A stretch of 8,089 nucleotides of DNA from Pseudorhodobacter sp. (GTDB taxonomy: Bacteria > Pseudomonadota > Alphaproteobacteria > Rhodobacterales > Rhodobacteraceae): assembly GCA_024641255.1 (NCBI GenBank), contig JAHEDL010000052.1:1-8089 (forward strand), read 5' to 3'. Under the pieces are notes generated by a model. That model searched no databases. It had not been told where the DNA came from and was given only the letters and a program-made list of their open reading frames with translations. Each line of letters begins with the position of its first letter. Within the stretch, counting starts at the first letter, position 1. Below, one piece after another: positions 1 through 6,686 of this stretch. Position numbers and translations under genes: made by a program.

Positions 1-2
1 CG

Positions 3-410
3 GGTGCGACTGTTGTGACCAACAAGCGCCAGATTGCGGCTGATGACTACTTTCAGGGCATGTTCACCACCGCCTTGGACGAAGGCGAGTTCGTGACCGA
101 AGTGCGGTTCCCGATCCCGCAAAAGGCCGCTTATCTGAAGTTCAACCAACCGGCGAGCCGCTTTGCCCTGACCGGGGTGTTTGTGGCAAAGTTTGCCGAT
201 GGCGTGCGGGTTGCGGTGACGGGGGCGTCGAATGATGGCGTTTTCCGCTGGCGCGATGCCGAAAAGGCGCTGTCGGCTGATTTTTCGGCCAAGGCGATTG
301 CCGGTCTGACGGTGGATGCGTCTGACATGATCAGCGATCTGCATGGCACGCCGGACTATCGGGCCAATCTGGTCAAGGTTCTGACCGGACGCGCAGTTCA
401 AGCAGCTTAA
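3..410 (+). CDS. coxM: CO dehydrogenase medium (FAD-binding) subunit, C-terminal part (5' end outside window)
   Basis: This is the C-terminal 135 residues of a molybdenum hydroxylase medium subunit. The open frame runs in from the left edge, so the start and the N-terminal FAD-binding domain lie outside the window. What is visible matches the CO-dehydrogenase flavoprotein C-terminal domain. Family-like landmarks are an IAADDYF segment about 11 residues in, GEFVTEVRFPIP, an alanine-rich 'RFALTGVFVA' strand, 'VRVAVTGAS', and the tail 'SDLHGTPDYRANLVKVLTGRAV'-like pattern typical of CoxM. In the family this subunit passes electrons from the FeS subunit (CoxS) to FAD and on to quinone; the active site is in CoxL. 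It is the last gene before a strong terminator. That position fits the S-L-M order known for form II (BMS-type) enzymes better than the M-S-L order of form I, so true CO oxidation is not assured. The family call is firm; the substrate is inferred. Confidence 0.88.
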   Translation, partial: GATVVTNKRQIAADDYFQGMFTTALDEGEFVTEVRFPIPQKAAYLKFNQPASRFALTGVFVAKFADGVRVAVTGASNDGVFRWRDAEKALSADFSAKAIAGLTVDASDMISDLHGTPDYRANLVKVLTGRAVQAA

Positions 411-426
411 CGAGTGAGTGGTTGTG

Positions 427-455
427 AAAGGCCCCGGATGTTCCGGGGCCTTTTT
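427..455 (+). terminator. Rho-independent terminator after coxM
   Basis: A perfect 9-bp GC-rich stem (430-438 with 442-450) closes a 3-nt loop and is followed by five T residues at 451-455. Three A residues at 427-429 can pair with the first Ts and extend the stem. It starts 17 bp after the coxM stop, so it ends the upstream operon. The A/T symmetry would let it work weakly on the other strand, but no minus-strand gene needs it. Confidence 0.93.
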
Positions 456-604
456 CATTTCGGCGTTACAACCATAGGCTAGCAAGGCTGTCATGCAGGC
501 AGGCTATGGGTTCGGGGCTTGTCAGCGGCAAAACGCTAGATATAGTTGACGCTAAGGCGACTGATCTAAGACGGCGACGGGTTCTTGACGGAGTCTTTGA
601 CGGA

Positions 605-1189
605 ATGGACGGCGATTTCAGGACACAGTTTGTACGCGACCCTGCGGCGCTGAAGCACTTTCCGGCGCTGGTTCTGAATGCCGATTATCGCCCGCTTAGC
701 TACTACCCGTTATCGCTGTGGCCGTGGCAAGAGGCGATCAAGGCGGCGGTGCTGGACCGGGTGCAGATTGTGGCCGAATATGACCATGTGGTGCGAAGCC
801 AGCGACAAGAGTTCCGCATACCGTCGGTCGTGGTGCTGAAAGATTTTGTAAGACCCCAAAAGCGCGTGGCCTTCACGCGCTTTAATCTTTTCTTGCGCGA
901 CGAATTTTGCTGCCAGTATTGCGGCGCCAAGGGCGAGTTGACCTTTGACCATGTGGTGCCGCGCTGTCGTGGTGGGGTGACCAGCTGGGCCAATGTGGTG
1001 GCAGCCTGTTCGCCGTGCAATCTGCGCAAGGGTTCGCGCAGTTTGAAACAGTCGGGACTGCATCTGGCCAAGGTGCCGCGCGTGCCCAGCCCCGAAGAAA
1101 TGCAGGCGCATGGCCGCCGCTTTCCGCCCAACCATCTGCATCAAAGCTGGATGGATTATTTGTATTGGGACGCCGAGTTGGACGCCTGA
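605..1189 (+). CDS. HNH endonuclease family protein
   Basis: A 194-residue protein with an HNH nuclease domain in its second half. The motif is clear: a zinc-knuckle pair C103-x2-C106 and C135-x2-C138, the catalytic Asp115-His116 (FDHVVPR), and Asn130 in the 'W-x-N' segment. The N-terminal part, with 'ALVLNADYRPLSYYPLSLWPW' type sequence around residues 21-41, is typical of the short stand-alone HNH proteins widespread in Rhodobacterales. The biological role of these is not established. They are not linked to a restriction methylase or intein, and none is seen here. The frame stays open upstream to an ATG at 506. I prefer the ATG at 605 because the family as I recall it begins MDGDFR and residues 1-33 of the longer form look non-conserved. 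Neither start has a convincing ribosome-binding site: ACGGAG at 588-593 is 11 bp from 605. There is no signal peptide, so it should be cytoplasmic. Confidence 0.88.
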   Translation: MDGDFRTQFVRDPAALKHFPALVLNADYRPLSYYPLSLWPWQEAIKAAVLDRVQIVAEYDHVVRSQRQEFRIPSVVVLKDFVRPQKRVAFTRFNLFLRDEFCCQYCGAKGELTFDHVVPRCRGGVTSWANVVAACSPCNLRKGSRSLKQSGLHLAKVPRVPSPEEMQAHGRRFPPNHLHQSWMDYLYWDAELDA

Positions 1190-1271
1190 GGTTACCTGCC
1201 GTCAAGGCGGCGGCGCGGGCGTTACAAAAGCTTCACAAATCAGCGGTTTCGTGGTCAGCTTCGGGTGTTTT

Positions 1272-1279
1272 GGAAAGGA
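1272..1279 (+). promoter_or_regulatory. Ribosome-binding site deciding the mgtC-like start
   Basis: GGAAAGGA lies 7 bp before the ATG at 1287. The frame is open upstream to 1110, inside the HNH gene, but the earlier ATG has no such site and would add a non-family N-terminus. This supports 1287 as the real start. Confidence 0.75.
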
Positions 1280-1286
1280 TATCTGC

Positions 1287-1979
1287 ATGACCCTTGCGCT
1301 TGCTTCGGCGGCTGTGAACATGGCGGTTGCCTTGTCTTGTGGGGCCTTGATCGGGTCAGAGCGGCAGGTGCGGCAGAGGATGGCGGGCTTGCGCACCAAT
1401 GCGCTGGTGGCGTTGGGGGCATCGGGCTTTGTGATCTTCAGCCAGTTGGTTGAACATGATGCCAGCCCGACGCGGGTGGCGGCGCAGGTGGTGTCGGGGA
1501 TCGGCTTTCTGGGCGCGGGAATCATCTTTCGCGAAGGCTTCAACGTGCATGGGCTGAACACGGCCGCGACGCTGTGGTGTTCGGCGGGTGTGGGGGTTTT
1601 GGCGGGAATCGGGGCTTGGCCGTTTGCGGTGTTGCTGACGGCGATGGTGGTTTTCGTGAATTTGGGCCTGCGTCCCTTGGTCAAGTGGTTGAAGCGCAAC
1701 ACGCGGGCCGGGGTTCCGGTGGTGCGGATTTACCGCGTGGTGGTGGAATGCGCCGCAGAGCAAGACGCGGCAATGCGGGCGCTGTTGCTGCGGAATTTGA
1801 CGCTGGGCGGGCTGCATATGCAGGAAATACAGGCCAAAACCCGCGAAGATGGCATCGAACTTTCCGCCACCGTCAGCGGCGAGGATGCGGTGGATCACGC
1901 GGTGGAACAAGTTGTGCAGCGGATAGCGGCCGAACCGGGGTTGCGCCGGGTTCGGTGGATGCCCGCCGATGAGATCTGA
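1287..1979 (+). CDS. MgtC/SapB family inner-membrane protein
   Basis: A 230-residue protein with the MgtC N-terminal membrane domain and a soluble C-terminal domain. Family signatures in order are 'GALIGSERQ' (19-27), 'AGLRTNALVALGA' (33-45), 'SGIGFLGAGII' (70-80) and 'LNTAATLWCSAGVGVLAG' (90-107). Hydrophobic stretches at about 4-22, 38-54, 66-82, 93-109 and 111-128 give four to five membrane segments. Residues 145-230 resemble the ACT-like C-terminal domain. MgtC proteins are linked in pathogens to growth in low magnesium and to inhibition of F1Fo ATP synthase, but in environmental alphaproteobacteria the role is mostly unknown. It sits 97 bp after the HNH gene on the same strand, with no terminator between, so cotranscription is possible. 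I see no obvious magnesium-sensing leader in that gap. The family call is strong; the physiology is not shown by the sequence. Confidence 0.9.
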   Translation: MTLALASAAVNMAVALSCGALIGSERQVRQRMAGLRTNALVALGASGFVIFSQLVEHDASPTRVAAQVVSGIGFLGAGIIFREGFNVHGLNTAATLWCSAGVGVLAGIGAWPFAVLLTAMVVFVNLGLRPLVKWLKRNTRAGVPVVRIYRVVVECAAEQDAAMRALLLRNLTLGGLHMQEIQAKTREDGIELSATVSGEDAVDHAVEQVVQRIAAEPGLRRVRWMPADEI

Positions 1980-1981
1980 TT

Positions 1982-2000
1982 TGCTGCCACGCAGCATCTC
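1982..2000 (+). terminator. Weak hairpin after the mgtC-like gene
   Basis: TGCTGC (1982-1987) and GCAGCA (1991-1996) form a 6-bp stem with a 3-nt loop, followed by a pyrimidine run TCTCTTT rather than a T tract. It lies 2 bp after the stop codon. It may act as a weak terminator or a 3'-end stabiliser; it could also be chance. Confidence 0.35.
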
Positions 2001-2013
2001 TTTCAGATAGACT

Positions 2014-2037
2014 GCATCCAGTGCTAGACTTGGATGC
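2014..2037. promoter_or_regulatory. CTAG-centred dyad upstream of zwf
   Basis: GCATCCA (2014-2020) and TGGATGC (2031-2037) are perfect inverted 7-mers. The spacer has CTAG (2024-2027) exactly on the same two-fold axis. Eighteen of 24 positions are symmetric. No T tract follows, so a terminator is unlikely. A dimeric repressor site or an RNA stem in the zwf leader are the alternatives. No protein is assigned. Confidence 0.4.
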
Positions 2038-2059
2038 GTCGTGGCGCTAAAAGCGCTTC

Positions 2060-2071
2060 GTTAGCGCTAAC
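2060..2071. promoter_or_regulatory. Putative LacI-family operator upstream of zwf
   Basis: GTTAGCGCTAAC is a perfect 12-bp palindrome centred on CG, the hallmark of operators for LacI-family sugar repressors. Its centre is 45 bp before the zwf ATG. Two further GCGCT copies (2044-2048 and 2053-2057), the second within an AGCGCT palindrome, lie just upstream and may be auxiliary half-sites. Control of the zwf-pgl-pgi operon by a sugar-responsive LacI regulator is inferred from position and symmetry; no regulator gene is in the window. Confidence 0.55.
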
Positions 2072-2110
2072 AACGCTGTAAGAAGTCCGGCCCAAGCTGC
2101 GAGGTAAGCC

Positions 2111-3565
2111 ATGGTTTCGCGTGTCATTCCGGTAGATGCCTTTGATCTGGTGATCTTTGGCGGCACTGGCGATCTGGCCAAGCGCAAGATCCTGCCGGGG
2201 TTGTATCGGCGGTTTCTGGCAGGTCAGATGACCGAAAACAGCCGCATCATTGGCGCCGCGCGCGCCGATCTGACCGATGCGGCGTTTCGCACGCTGGTCG
2301 GCGAGGCGATTGCCGAGTTCGTGCCGAAGGATCGGCAGGACAAAAAGGCGATTGCCGATTTTCTGGACAAGATCGCCTATGTGTCGATCGACGCCACCGG
2401 AGAAGGCGGTTGGGCCAAGCTGCAGGGCCTGATGCGCGACAACGTGGTGCGGGCGTTCTATTTCTCGGTCGCGCCCAGCCTGTTTGGCGATATTGCCGAA
2501 CGGCTGCACCTGCACGGCATCGCCGATGCCTGGAGCCGGATCGTGGTGGAAAAGCCGTTTGGCCGCGATCTTGACTCGGCCCGCGCGCTGAACGCGGTGC
2601 TGGCCAAGCATTTCACCGAAGCGCAGATCTACCGGATCGACCATTATCTGGGCAAGGAAACCGTGCAGAACCTGATGGCGGTGCGCTTTGCCAACATTCT
2701 GTTCGAACCGCTGTGGAAGGCCGAATATATCGACCATGTGCAGATCACCGTGGCGGAAACCGTTTCGGTCGATGGGCGCGGCGCCTATTACGACAAGTCG
2801 GGTGCGATGCGCGATATGGTGCAAAACCATATGATGCAGCTGTTGTGCCTGATCGCGATGGAGCCGCCTTATCACTTTGACCCCGACGCGGTGCGCGATG
2901 AAAAGCTGAAGGTGATCCGGGCGCTGAAGCCGGTGTCGCCTGAACATATCGTGCGCGGCCAGTATAATGCCGGCAAGGACGAGGGCGGTTATATCGAGCA
3001 TTCGGAAAACCCGGCCTCGAAAACCGAAAGCTACATCGCGCTGAAGGTGAATGTGTCGAACTGGCGCTGGCAGGGCGTGCCGTTCTATCTGCGCACCGGC
3101 AAGCGGCTGCGGGCGCGGGCCAGCGAAATTGCCATCACCTTCAAGCAACCGCCACACGCGATCTTTGATGACGCCAAGGGCTGGCATGAAAACGTGCTGG
3201 TGATCCGGTTGCAGCCGAACGAAGGCATGAACCTGATGGTGATGATCAAGGAACCCGGGCCGGGCGGCATGCGCCTGATGCAGGTGCCCTTGGACATGTC
3301 ATTTGCCGATGCCTTGGGCGACGAGGCCGAGGATGTGCCGGATGCGTACGAACGGCTGATCATGGATGTGATCCGTGGCAACCAGACCCTGTTTATGCGC
3401 GGCGACGAAGTGGAAGCCGCCTGGGCCTGGACCGACCCGATCATTCAAGGTTGGGAAGCGCGGGGCGACAAGCCGCAGGGCTATGATCCGGGTTCGTCCG
3501 GCCCCGAAGATGCGCTGATGCTGATGCACCGCGATGGCCGCCGTTGGCGCGAGATCAAGGAATGA
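2111..3565 (+). CDS. zwf: Glucose-6-phosphate 1-dehydrogenase
   Basis: A 484-residue enzyme that oxidises glucose-6-phosphate to 6-phosphoglucono-lactone with NAD(P)+. It is the entry to the oxidative pentose-phosphate and Entner-Doudoroff routes and is cytoplasmic. The N-terminal Rossmann fingerprint GGTGDLAKRK is at 17-26, the substrate/cofactor 'EKPFG' at 147-151, and the signature RIDHYLGKE at 175-183, with His178 binding the phosphate substrate. The catalytic base is His240 in 'MVQNHMMQ'. Full family length (about 480-500) is kept. The start is fixed by GAGGT about 7 bp before the ATG. The coding end overlaps the next start as ATGA, so zwf and pgl are translationally coupled. The upstream 131 bp carries a LacI-type palindrome that probably controls the operon. 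Cofactor preference cannot be told from the sequence by eye. Confidence 0.97.
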   Translation: MVSRVIPVDAFDLVIFGGTGDLAKRKILPGLYRRFLAGQMTENSRIIGAARADLTDAAFRTLVGEAIAEFVPKDRQDKKAIADFLDKIAYVSIDATGEGGWAKLQGLMRDNVVRAFYFSVAPSLFGDIAERLHLHGIADAWSRIVVEKPFGRDLDSARALNAVLAKHFTEAQIYRIDHYLGKETVQNLMAVRFANILFEPLWKAEYIDHVQITVAETVSVDGRGAYYDKSGAMRDMVQNHMMQLLCLIAMEPPYHFDPDAVRDEKLKVIRALKPVSPEHIVRGQYNAGKDEGGYIEHSENPASKTESYIALKVNVSNWRWQGVPFYLRTGKRLRARASEIAITFKQPPHAIFDDAKGWHENVLVIRLQPNEGMNLMVMIKEPGPGGMRLMQVPLDMSFADALGDEAEDVPDAYERLIMDVIRGNQTLFMRGDEVEAAWAWTDPIIQGWEARGDKPQGYDPGSSGPEDALMLMHRDGRRWREIKE

Positions 3566-4233
3566 AGTTCGAAACCTACCCTGACCGCGAAGCGTTGATG
3601 CTGGGGCTGGCCGATGTGATTGCAGGCCAGCTGTCCGAAGCGTTGAACCGCGACGGCCGCGCGTCGTTTTCGGTTCCCGGTGGCACCACGCCGGGGCCGG
3701 TGTTCGACATCTTGTCGGGCGTCGGGCTGGATTGGGCGCATGTGGCGGTGTTTTTGAACGACGAACGTTGGGTGGGCGAAGACAGCCCGCGGTCGAACAC
3801 CCGTCTGCTGCGCGAACGTCTGCTGACCGACAAGGCCGCGGCGGCGCAACTGGTGCCGCTTTACGCGGCCGCCGAAAAACCCGAACTGGCGTTAGAGGCG
3901 CTGGCCGAAGGTCTTGCGCCGCATTTGCCGATCACGGTGCTGCTGCTGGGCATGGGCGGCGATATGCACACCGCAAGCCTGTTTCCCGGTGCCGATCTGC
4001 TGGCCGAAGCCTTGGCGGCTGATGCGCCGATCTTGCTGCCGATGCGCGCCGATGCGGCGGGCGAACCGCGCATCACCCTGACCGCGCCGGTTCTGGCGGG
4101 CGCGCTGAACATTCATATCCTGATCACCGGTGCCGAAAAGCGCGCCGCGATCGAACGGGCAGCACGTTTGCCTGCGCTGGAGGCTCCGGTGCGGGTGGTG
4201 CTGGACAATGCAACCGTACACTGGGCGGAGTAA
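3562..4233 (+). CDS. pgl: 6-phosphogluconolactonase
   Basis: A 223-residue DevB-type lactonase that hydrolyses 6-phosphoglucono-lactone to 6-phosphogluconate, the step right after Zwf. Family motifs are SVPGGTTP (37-44), NDERWV (66-71), the SN pair at 78-79, GMGGDMHTASLFPG (130-143) and RITLT (170-174). The central motif has Met135 where many homologues have Gly (DGHTAS); this D-M-H form is, from memory, not rare in alphaproteobacteria. The catalytic His136 is kept. I start it at the ATG of the ATGA overlap with zwf. An alternative in-frame start at 3544, within zwf, would add six residues and is less likely. The gene ends 3 bp before pgi and shares the operon. Confidence 0.95.
   Translation: MKFETYPDREALMLGLADVIAGQLSEALNRDGRASFSVPGGTTPGPVFDILSGVGLDWAHVAVFLNDERWVGEDSPRSNTRLLRERLLTDKAAAAQLVPLYAAAEKPELALEALAEGLAPHLPITVLLLGMGGDMHTASLFPGADLLAEALAADAPILLPMRADAAGEPRITLTAPVLAGALNIHILITGAEKRAAIERAARLPALEAPVRVVLDNATVHWAE
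4227..4230 (+). promoter_or_regulatory. Ribosome-binding site for pgi inside the pgl end
   Basis: GGAG lies within the last codons of pgl, 6 bp before the pgi ATG at 4237. It shows that pgi is translated from a site overlapping pgl, in keeping with coupled expression of the operon. Confidence 0.75.
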
Positions 4234-4236
4234 ATC

Positions 4237-5838
4237 ATGACGAAATGGCAAGCGCTGAAAGATCATCAGGCGGCGGTGGCAGGGCGGTCGTTGATCTCTT
4301 TGTTCGATCAGAAAGACCGCGCTGCGCAATTTTCGGCCCGCGCCGGGGCGATGCTGCTGGATTATTCCAAGACCAACATCGATGCCGAGGCAAAGCGCCT
4401 GCTGATCGCTTTGGCCGAAGCCTCGGGCGTGGCGGAAAAGCGCGCCGCGATGTTTGGCGGCGAAAAGATCAACGATACCGAAGGCCGCGCGGTGCTGCAC
4501 ACGGCGCTGCGTACCCCCGAAGGTGTCAAGGTTTTGGTCGATGGCACCGATGTGGTGCCTGACATTCATAAAACCTTGGCGCGCATGGCGATTTTTGCGC
4601 GTGAAGTGCGCACCGGCAAATATTGCGGCCAAGGCGGCAAGATCACCGATGTGATTAACATCGGCATCGGCGGCTCTGACCTTGGGCCAGCAATGGCGAC
4701 GCTTGCGCTGGCGCCCTACCATGACGGGCCGCGGGTACATTATGTCTCGAACGTCGATGGCGCGCATATCGCCGACGTGATCAAGGGGCTGAACCCGGCA
4801 ACCACGCTGGTGATCGTGGCGTCGAAAACCTTCACCACGATTGAAACCATGACCAATGCCGAAACCGCGCGGGTCTGGATGGCGGCATCGGTGGCCAATC
4901 CGGCGGCGCAGTTTGCAGCTGTGTCGACGGCGGCGGACAAGACGGCGGCATTCGGCATTGATGGCAGCCGGGTGTTCGGCTTTGAAGACTGGGTCGGCGG
5001 GCGCTATTCGATGTGGGGGCCGATTGGCCTTGCACTGATGCTGGCGGTTGGCCCCGAAGCGTTTGCCGATTTTCTGGCCGGTGGCCGCGATATGGACGAA
5101 CGCTTTTTGTCCGATGCCTTCGAAGACAATATGCCGGTGATGCTGGCCTTGGTTGGCATCTGGCACAACCAGATCTGCGGCTATACCACCCGCGCGGTTC
5201 TGCCCTATGATCAACGCCTTAGCCGCCTGCCTGCCTATCTGCAGCAGTTGGAAATGGAATCGAACGGCAAATCGGTGGCGATGGATGGCAGCGCGCTTGC
5301 CACCCATTCCGGCCCGGTGGTTTGGGGCGAACCCGGCACCAATGGCCAGCACGCGTTTTATCAGCTGATCCACCAAGGCACCCGCGTGGTGCCCTGCGAA
5401 TTCCTGGTGGCGAAACAGGGACATGAGCCTGATCTGGCCCACCAGCACCTTCTGCTGGTGTCAAACTGTCTGGCGCAATCCGAAGCCTTGATGCGGGGCC
5501 GGTCCTTGGACGAAGCCACCGCGATCATGACCAAAAAGGGCTTTAGCGGTGCCGAACTCGACCGCCAAGCGCGGCATCGGGTGTTCCCCGGCAACCGGCC
5601 GTCGACAACGCTGGTCTACCCGAAACTGACGCCGTTCACGCTGGGCCAGATCATCGCGCTTTATGAACATCGGGTGTTTGTCGAAGGCGTGGTGCTGGGC
5701 CTGAACTCCTATGACCAATGGGGCGTCGAGCTGGGCAAGGAACTGGCGCTGGCGCTGCAACCGATCCTGGAAGGCGCGCAAAGCACCGAAGGCAAAGACG
5801 GCTCGACGCAAGCGCTGGTCGATTACCTGAAAGCCTGA
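4237..5838 (+). CDS. pgi: Glucose-6-phosphate isomerase
   Basis: A 533-residue cytoplasmic isomerase that interconverts glucose-6-phosphate and fructose-6-phosphate. Sugar-phosphate binding motifs are GIGGSDLG (143-150) and SKTFTT (196-201). The signature DWVGGRYS is at 251-258 with Arg256. Catalytic Glu341 is in 'EMESNGKS', His372 in '[12 protein letters not shown]', and the C-terminal signature LYEH (475-478) runs to '[11 protein letters not shown]' with Lys501. All expected catalytic residues are present and the length is close to the usual ~550. With zwf and pgl just upstream, Pgi returns fructose-6-phosphate to glucose-6-phosphate for the Entner-Doudoroff or pentose-phosphate route. A cyclic mode is possible where phosphofructokinase is weak, as is common in this group. 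Transcription probably ends at the G-tract hairpin 42 bp downstream. Confidence 0.97.
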   Translation: MTKWQALKDHQAAVAGRSLISLFDQKDRAAQFSARAGAMLLDYSKTNIDAEAKRLLIALAEASGVAEKRAAMFGGEKINDTEGRAVLHTALRTPEGVKVLVDGTDVVPDIHKTLARMAIFAREVRTGKYCGQGGKITDVINIGIGGSDLGPAMATLALAPYHDGPRVHYVSNVDGAHIADVIKGLNPATTLVIVASKTFTTIETMTNAETARVWMAASVANPAAQFAAVSTAADKTAAFGIDGSRVFGFEDWVGGRYSMWGPIGLALMLAVGPEAFADFLAGGRDMDERFLSDAFEDNMPVMLALVGIWHNQICGYTTRAVLPYDQRLSRLPAYLQQLEMESNGKSVAMDGSALATHSGPVVWGEPGTNGQHAFYQLIHQGTRVVPCEFLVAKQGHEPDLAHQHLLLVSNCLAQSEALMRGRSLDEATAIMTKKGFSGAELDRQARHRVFPGNRPSTTLVYPKLTPFTLGQIIALYEHRVFVEGVVLGLNSYDQWGVELGKELALALQPILEGAQSTEGKDGSTQALVDYLKA

Positions 5839-5852
5839 CAGCGCGGCTTTCA

Positions 5853-5908
5853 TACTGGTGAAAATATCCTCGGGGGGGGAAGGGGGGCAGACAGCCCCCC
5901 TTGCTTTT
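5853..5908 (+). terminator. G-tract hairpin after pgi, with a Rhodobacterales-type intergenic motif
   Basis: AAGGGGGGC (5880-5888) pairs perfectly with GCCCCCCTT (5894-5902), a 9-bp stem with a 5-nt loop, followed by GCTTTT. It is a likely intrinsic terminator for pgi. It also lies between the convergent pgi and ridA ends, so it may serve both. Just upstream is CTGGTGAAAATATCCTCG and eight Gs. I recall this GGTGAAAATATCC-plus-G-tract motif as common at gene ends in Rhodobacterales, which would make it a dispersed repeat; that recollection needs a genome search. Confidence 0.7.
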
Positions 5909-5911
5909 GGC

Positions 5912-6262
5912 TCAGCGCAGCGCTGCGGTGACAATGACTTCCACTTTGTAATCCGGGGTCGCCAGTTTGGCTTCGCCGGTGGCGCGGGCCGGGGTGTGGC
6001 CTGCCGGAACCCAAGCGTCCCAGACCTTGTTCATCTCGGCGAAGGTCGAAATATCGGCCAGCCAGATTTGCGCCGACAGGATGCGGGTCTTGTCGGTGCC
6101 AGCAGCTGCCAGAATACGGTCGACTTCGGCAAGGCAGGTTTTGGTCTGTGCTTCCACCGACTCGCCGGGGGTGCCGACTTGGCCAGCCAGCCAGACGATG
6201 CCGTTATAGGCCACAGCTTCCGACATCCGTGCGCCGACGCCGATACGTTTGATCTCGCTCAT
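5912..6262 (-). CDS. RidA/YjgF/Rid family protein (putative enamine/imine deaminase)
   Basis: A 116-residue Rid-family protein. In the archetype RidA, the homotrimer hydrolyses reactive enamine/imine intermediates such as 2-aminoacrylate made by PLP enzymes. The key arginine is present: Arg93 in 'PARATGEAKLA' aligns with E. coli Arg105, and Glu108 in 'KVEVIVTA' aligns with Glu120. The 'YNGIVWLAGQVG' strand near residues 19-30 is typical. The tail after the arginine (ATGEAKLATPDY) differs from classical RidA (SCVEVARLPKD), so it probably belongs to another Rid subfamily, and deaminase activity should not be taken as proven. The ATG at 6262 has a strong ribosome-binding site, GGAAAGGGA on the minus strand at 6277-6269, 6 bp away. 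The longer reading up to 6388 is rejected. It is convergent with pgi and divergent from the riboswitch-permease unit. Confidence 0.92.
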   Translation of the reverse strand: MSEIKRIGVGARMSEAVAYNGIVWLAGQVGTPGESVEAQTKTCLAEVDRILAAAGTDKTRILSAQIWLADISTFAEMNKVWDAWVPAGHTPARATGEAKLATPDYKVEVIVTAALR

Positions 6263-6439
6263 GGGGATTCCCTTTCCAGTTGCAAGGCATTTGCTAGCGC
6301 AGCGCGGGGCAAAGGGGAAGATGGCGGCGATAAGGCCAGTTCGCGGCCTATGCCAATCGCGGCCAAGCCTGTGCCAAAACCGCCGCAAGATGTCGCATCT
6401 GCTCTGGACAGCGCGGCACTTCCCGCGCTAGCTGATCGC

Positions 6440-6624
6440 ACTTGGGTTCCATGCAGGCCAAGCCTGCTGGATTAATAGGGAACACGGTAGGGATGACCCA
6501 ATTGGGGCCTGATCCGTGGCTGCCCCCGCAACTGTAAGCGGCGACTGCGTGTCCGTATCACCACTGGGAAACCGGGAAGGGTGGGCACCGCAGGAAGACC
6601 CGCGAGCCAGGAGACCTGCCCATA
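6440..6624 (+). ncRNA. Cobalamin (B12) riboswitch aptamer
   Basis: The conserved core of the cobalamin riboswitch is present in order: GGTTCC (6445-6450), TTAATAGGGAACACGGT around 6472-6488, GCTGCCCCCGCAACTGTAAG around 6519-6538, CCACTGGG at 6561-6568, CCGGGAAGG (6572-6580), GAAGACCC near 6594-6601, and the B12 box AGCCAGGAGACCTGCC at 6605-6620. No core block is missing. It binds adenosyl- or another cobalamin form and is expected to repress the gene downstream. The outer ends are approximate to about 10 nt. It sits about 95 nt before the permease start, with no other gene between. Confidence 0.96.
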
Positions 6625-6634
6625 AACCCAGACC

Positions 6635-6681
6635 GGCTGTGCGGGTCGGGCCGCCCGTTTGGGTGCCGCCGCAGCACAGCC
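6635..6681 (+). promoter_or_regulatory. Stem in the riboswitch expression platform
   Basis: GGCTGTGC (6635-6642) and GCACAGCC (6674-6681) form a perfect 8-bp stem around a 31-nt GC-rich loop that can fold further (for example CGGG/CCCG at 6647-6657). There is no T tract after it, so it is not an intrinsic terminator. It may be the hairpin whose loop contacts the aptamer, as in known cobalamin riboswitches. Confidence 0.5.
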
Positions 6682-6686
6682 CAACA

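Noticed and set aside
472..509. CCATAG / CTATGG inverted repeat before the HNH gene
   Set aside because: Only 6 bp with a 26-nt spacer and no supporting symmetry; not distinguishable from chance.
546..572. Sigma-70-like promoter before the HNH gene beginning TTGACG
   Set aside because: No acceptable -10 element at 16-18 bp spacing; too weak to annotate.
506..604. Upstream extension of the HNH gene to the ATG at 506
   Set aside because: The extra 33 residues are not family-like and there is no convincing ribosome-binding site. Not fully excluded.
2024..3187. A 387-codon minus-strand frame opposite zwf
   Set aside because: It lies antisense to zwf, whose catalytic motifs are all intact. The translation is rich in His, Arg and Gln with no family features, as expected from the mirror of GC-rich codons.
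3892..5448. A 518-codon minus-strand frame opposite pgl and pgi
   Set aside because: It spans two well-supported genes antisense and has low-complexity His/Arg/Gln composition. It is a compositional shadow, not a gene.
6263..6388. Longer N-terminus for the RidA-family gene
   Set aside because: The strong ribosome-binding site and family length both favour the start at 6262; the extension is Arg- and Pro-rich.
6293..6432. Inverted GCTAGCGC / GCGCTAGC pair flanking the ridA-riboswitch gap
   Set aside because: Perfect 8-mers but 124 bp apart, with no transposase, target duplication or other insertion-element feature between them. Probably chance in GC-rich DNA.
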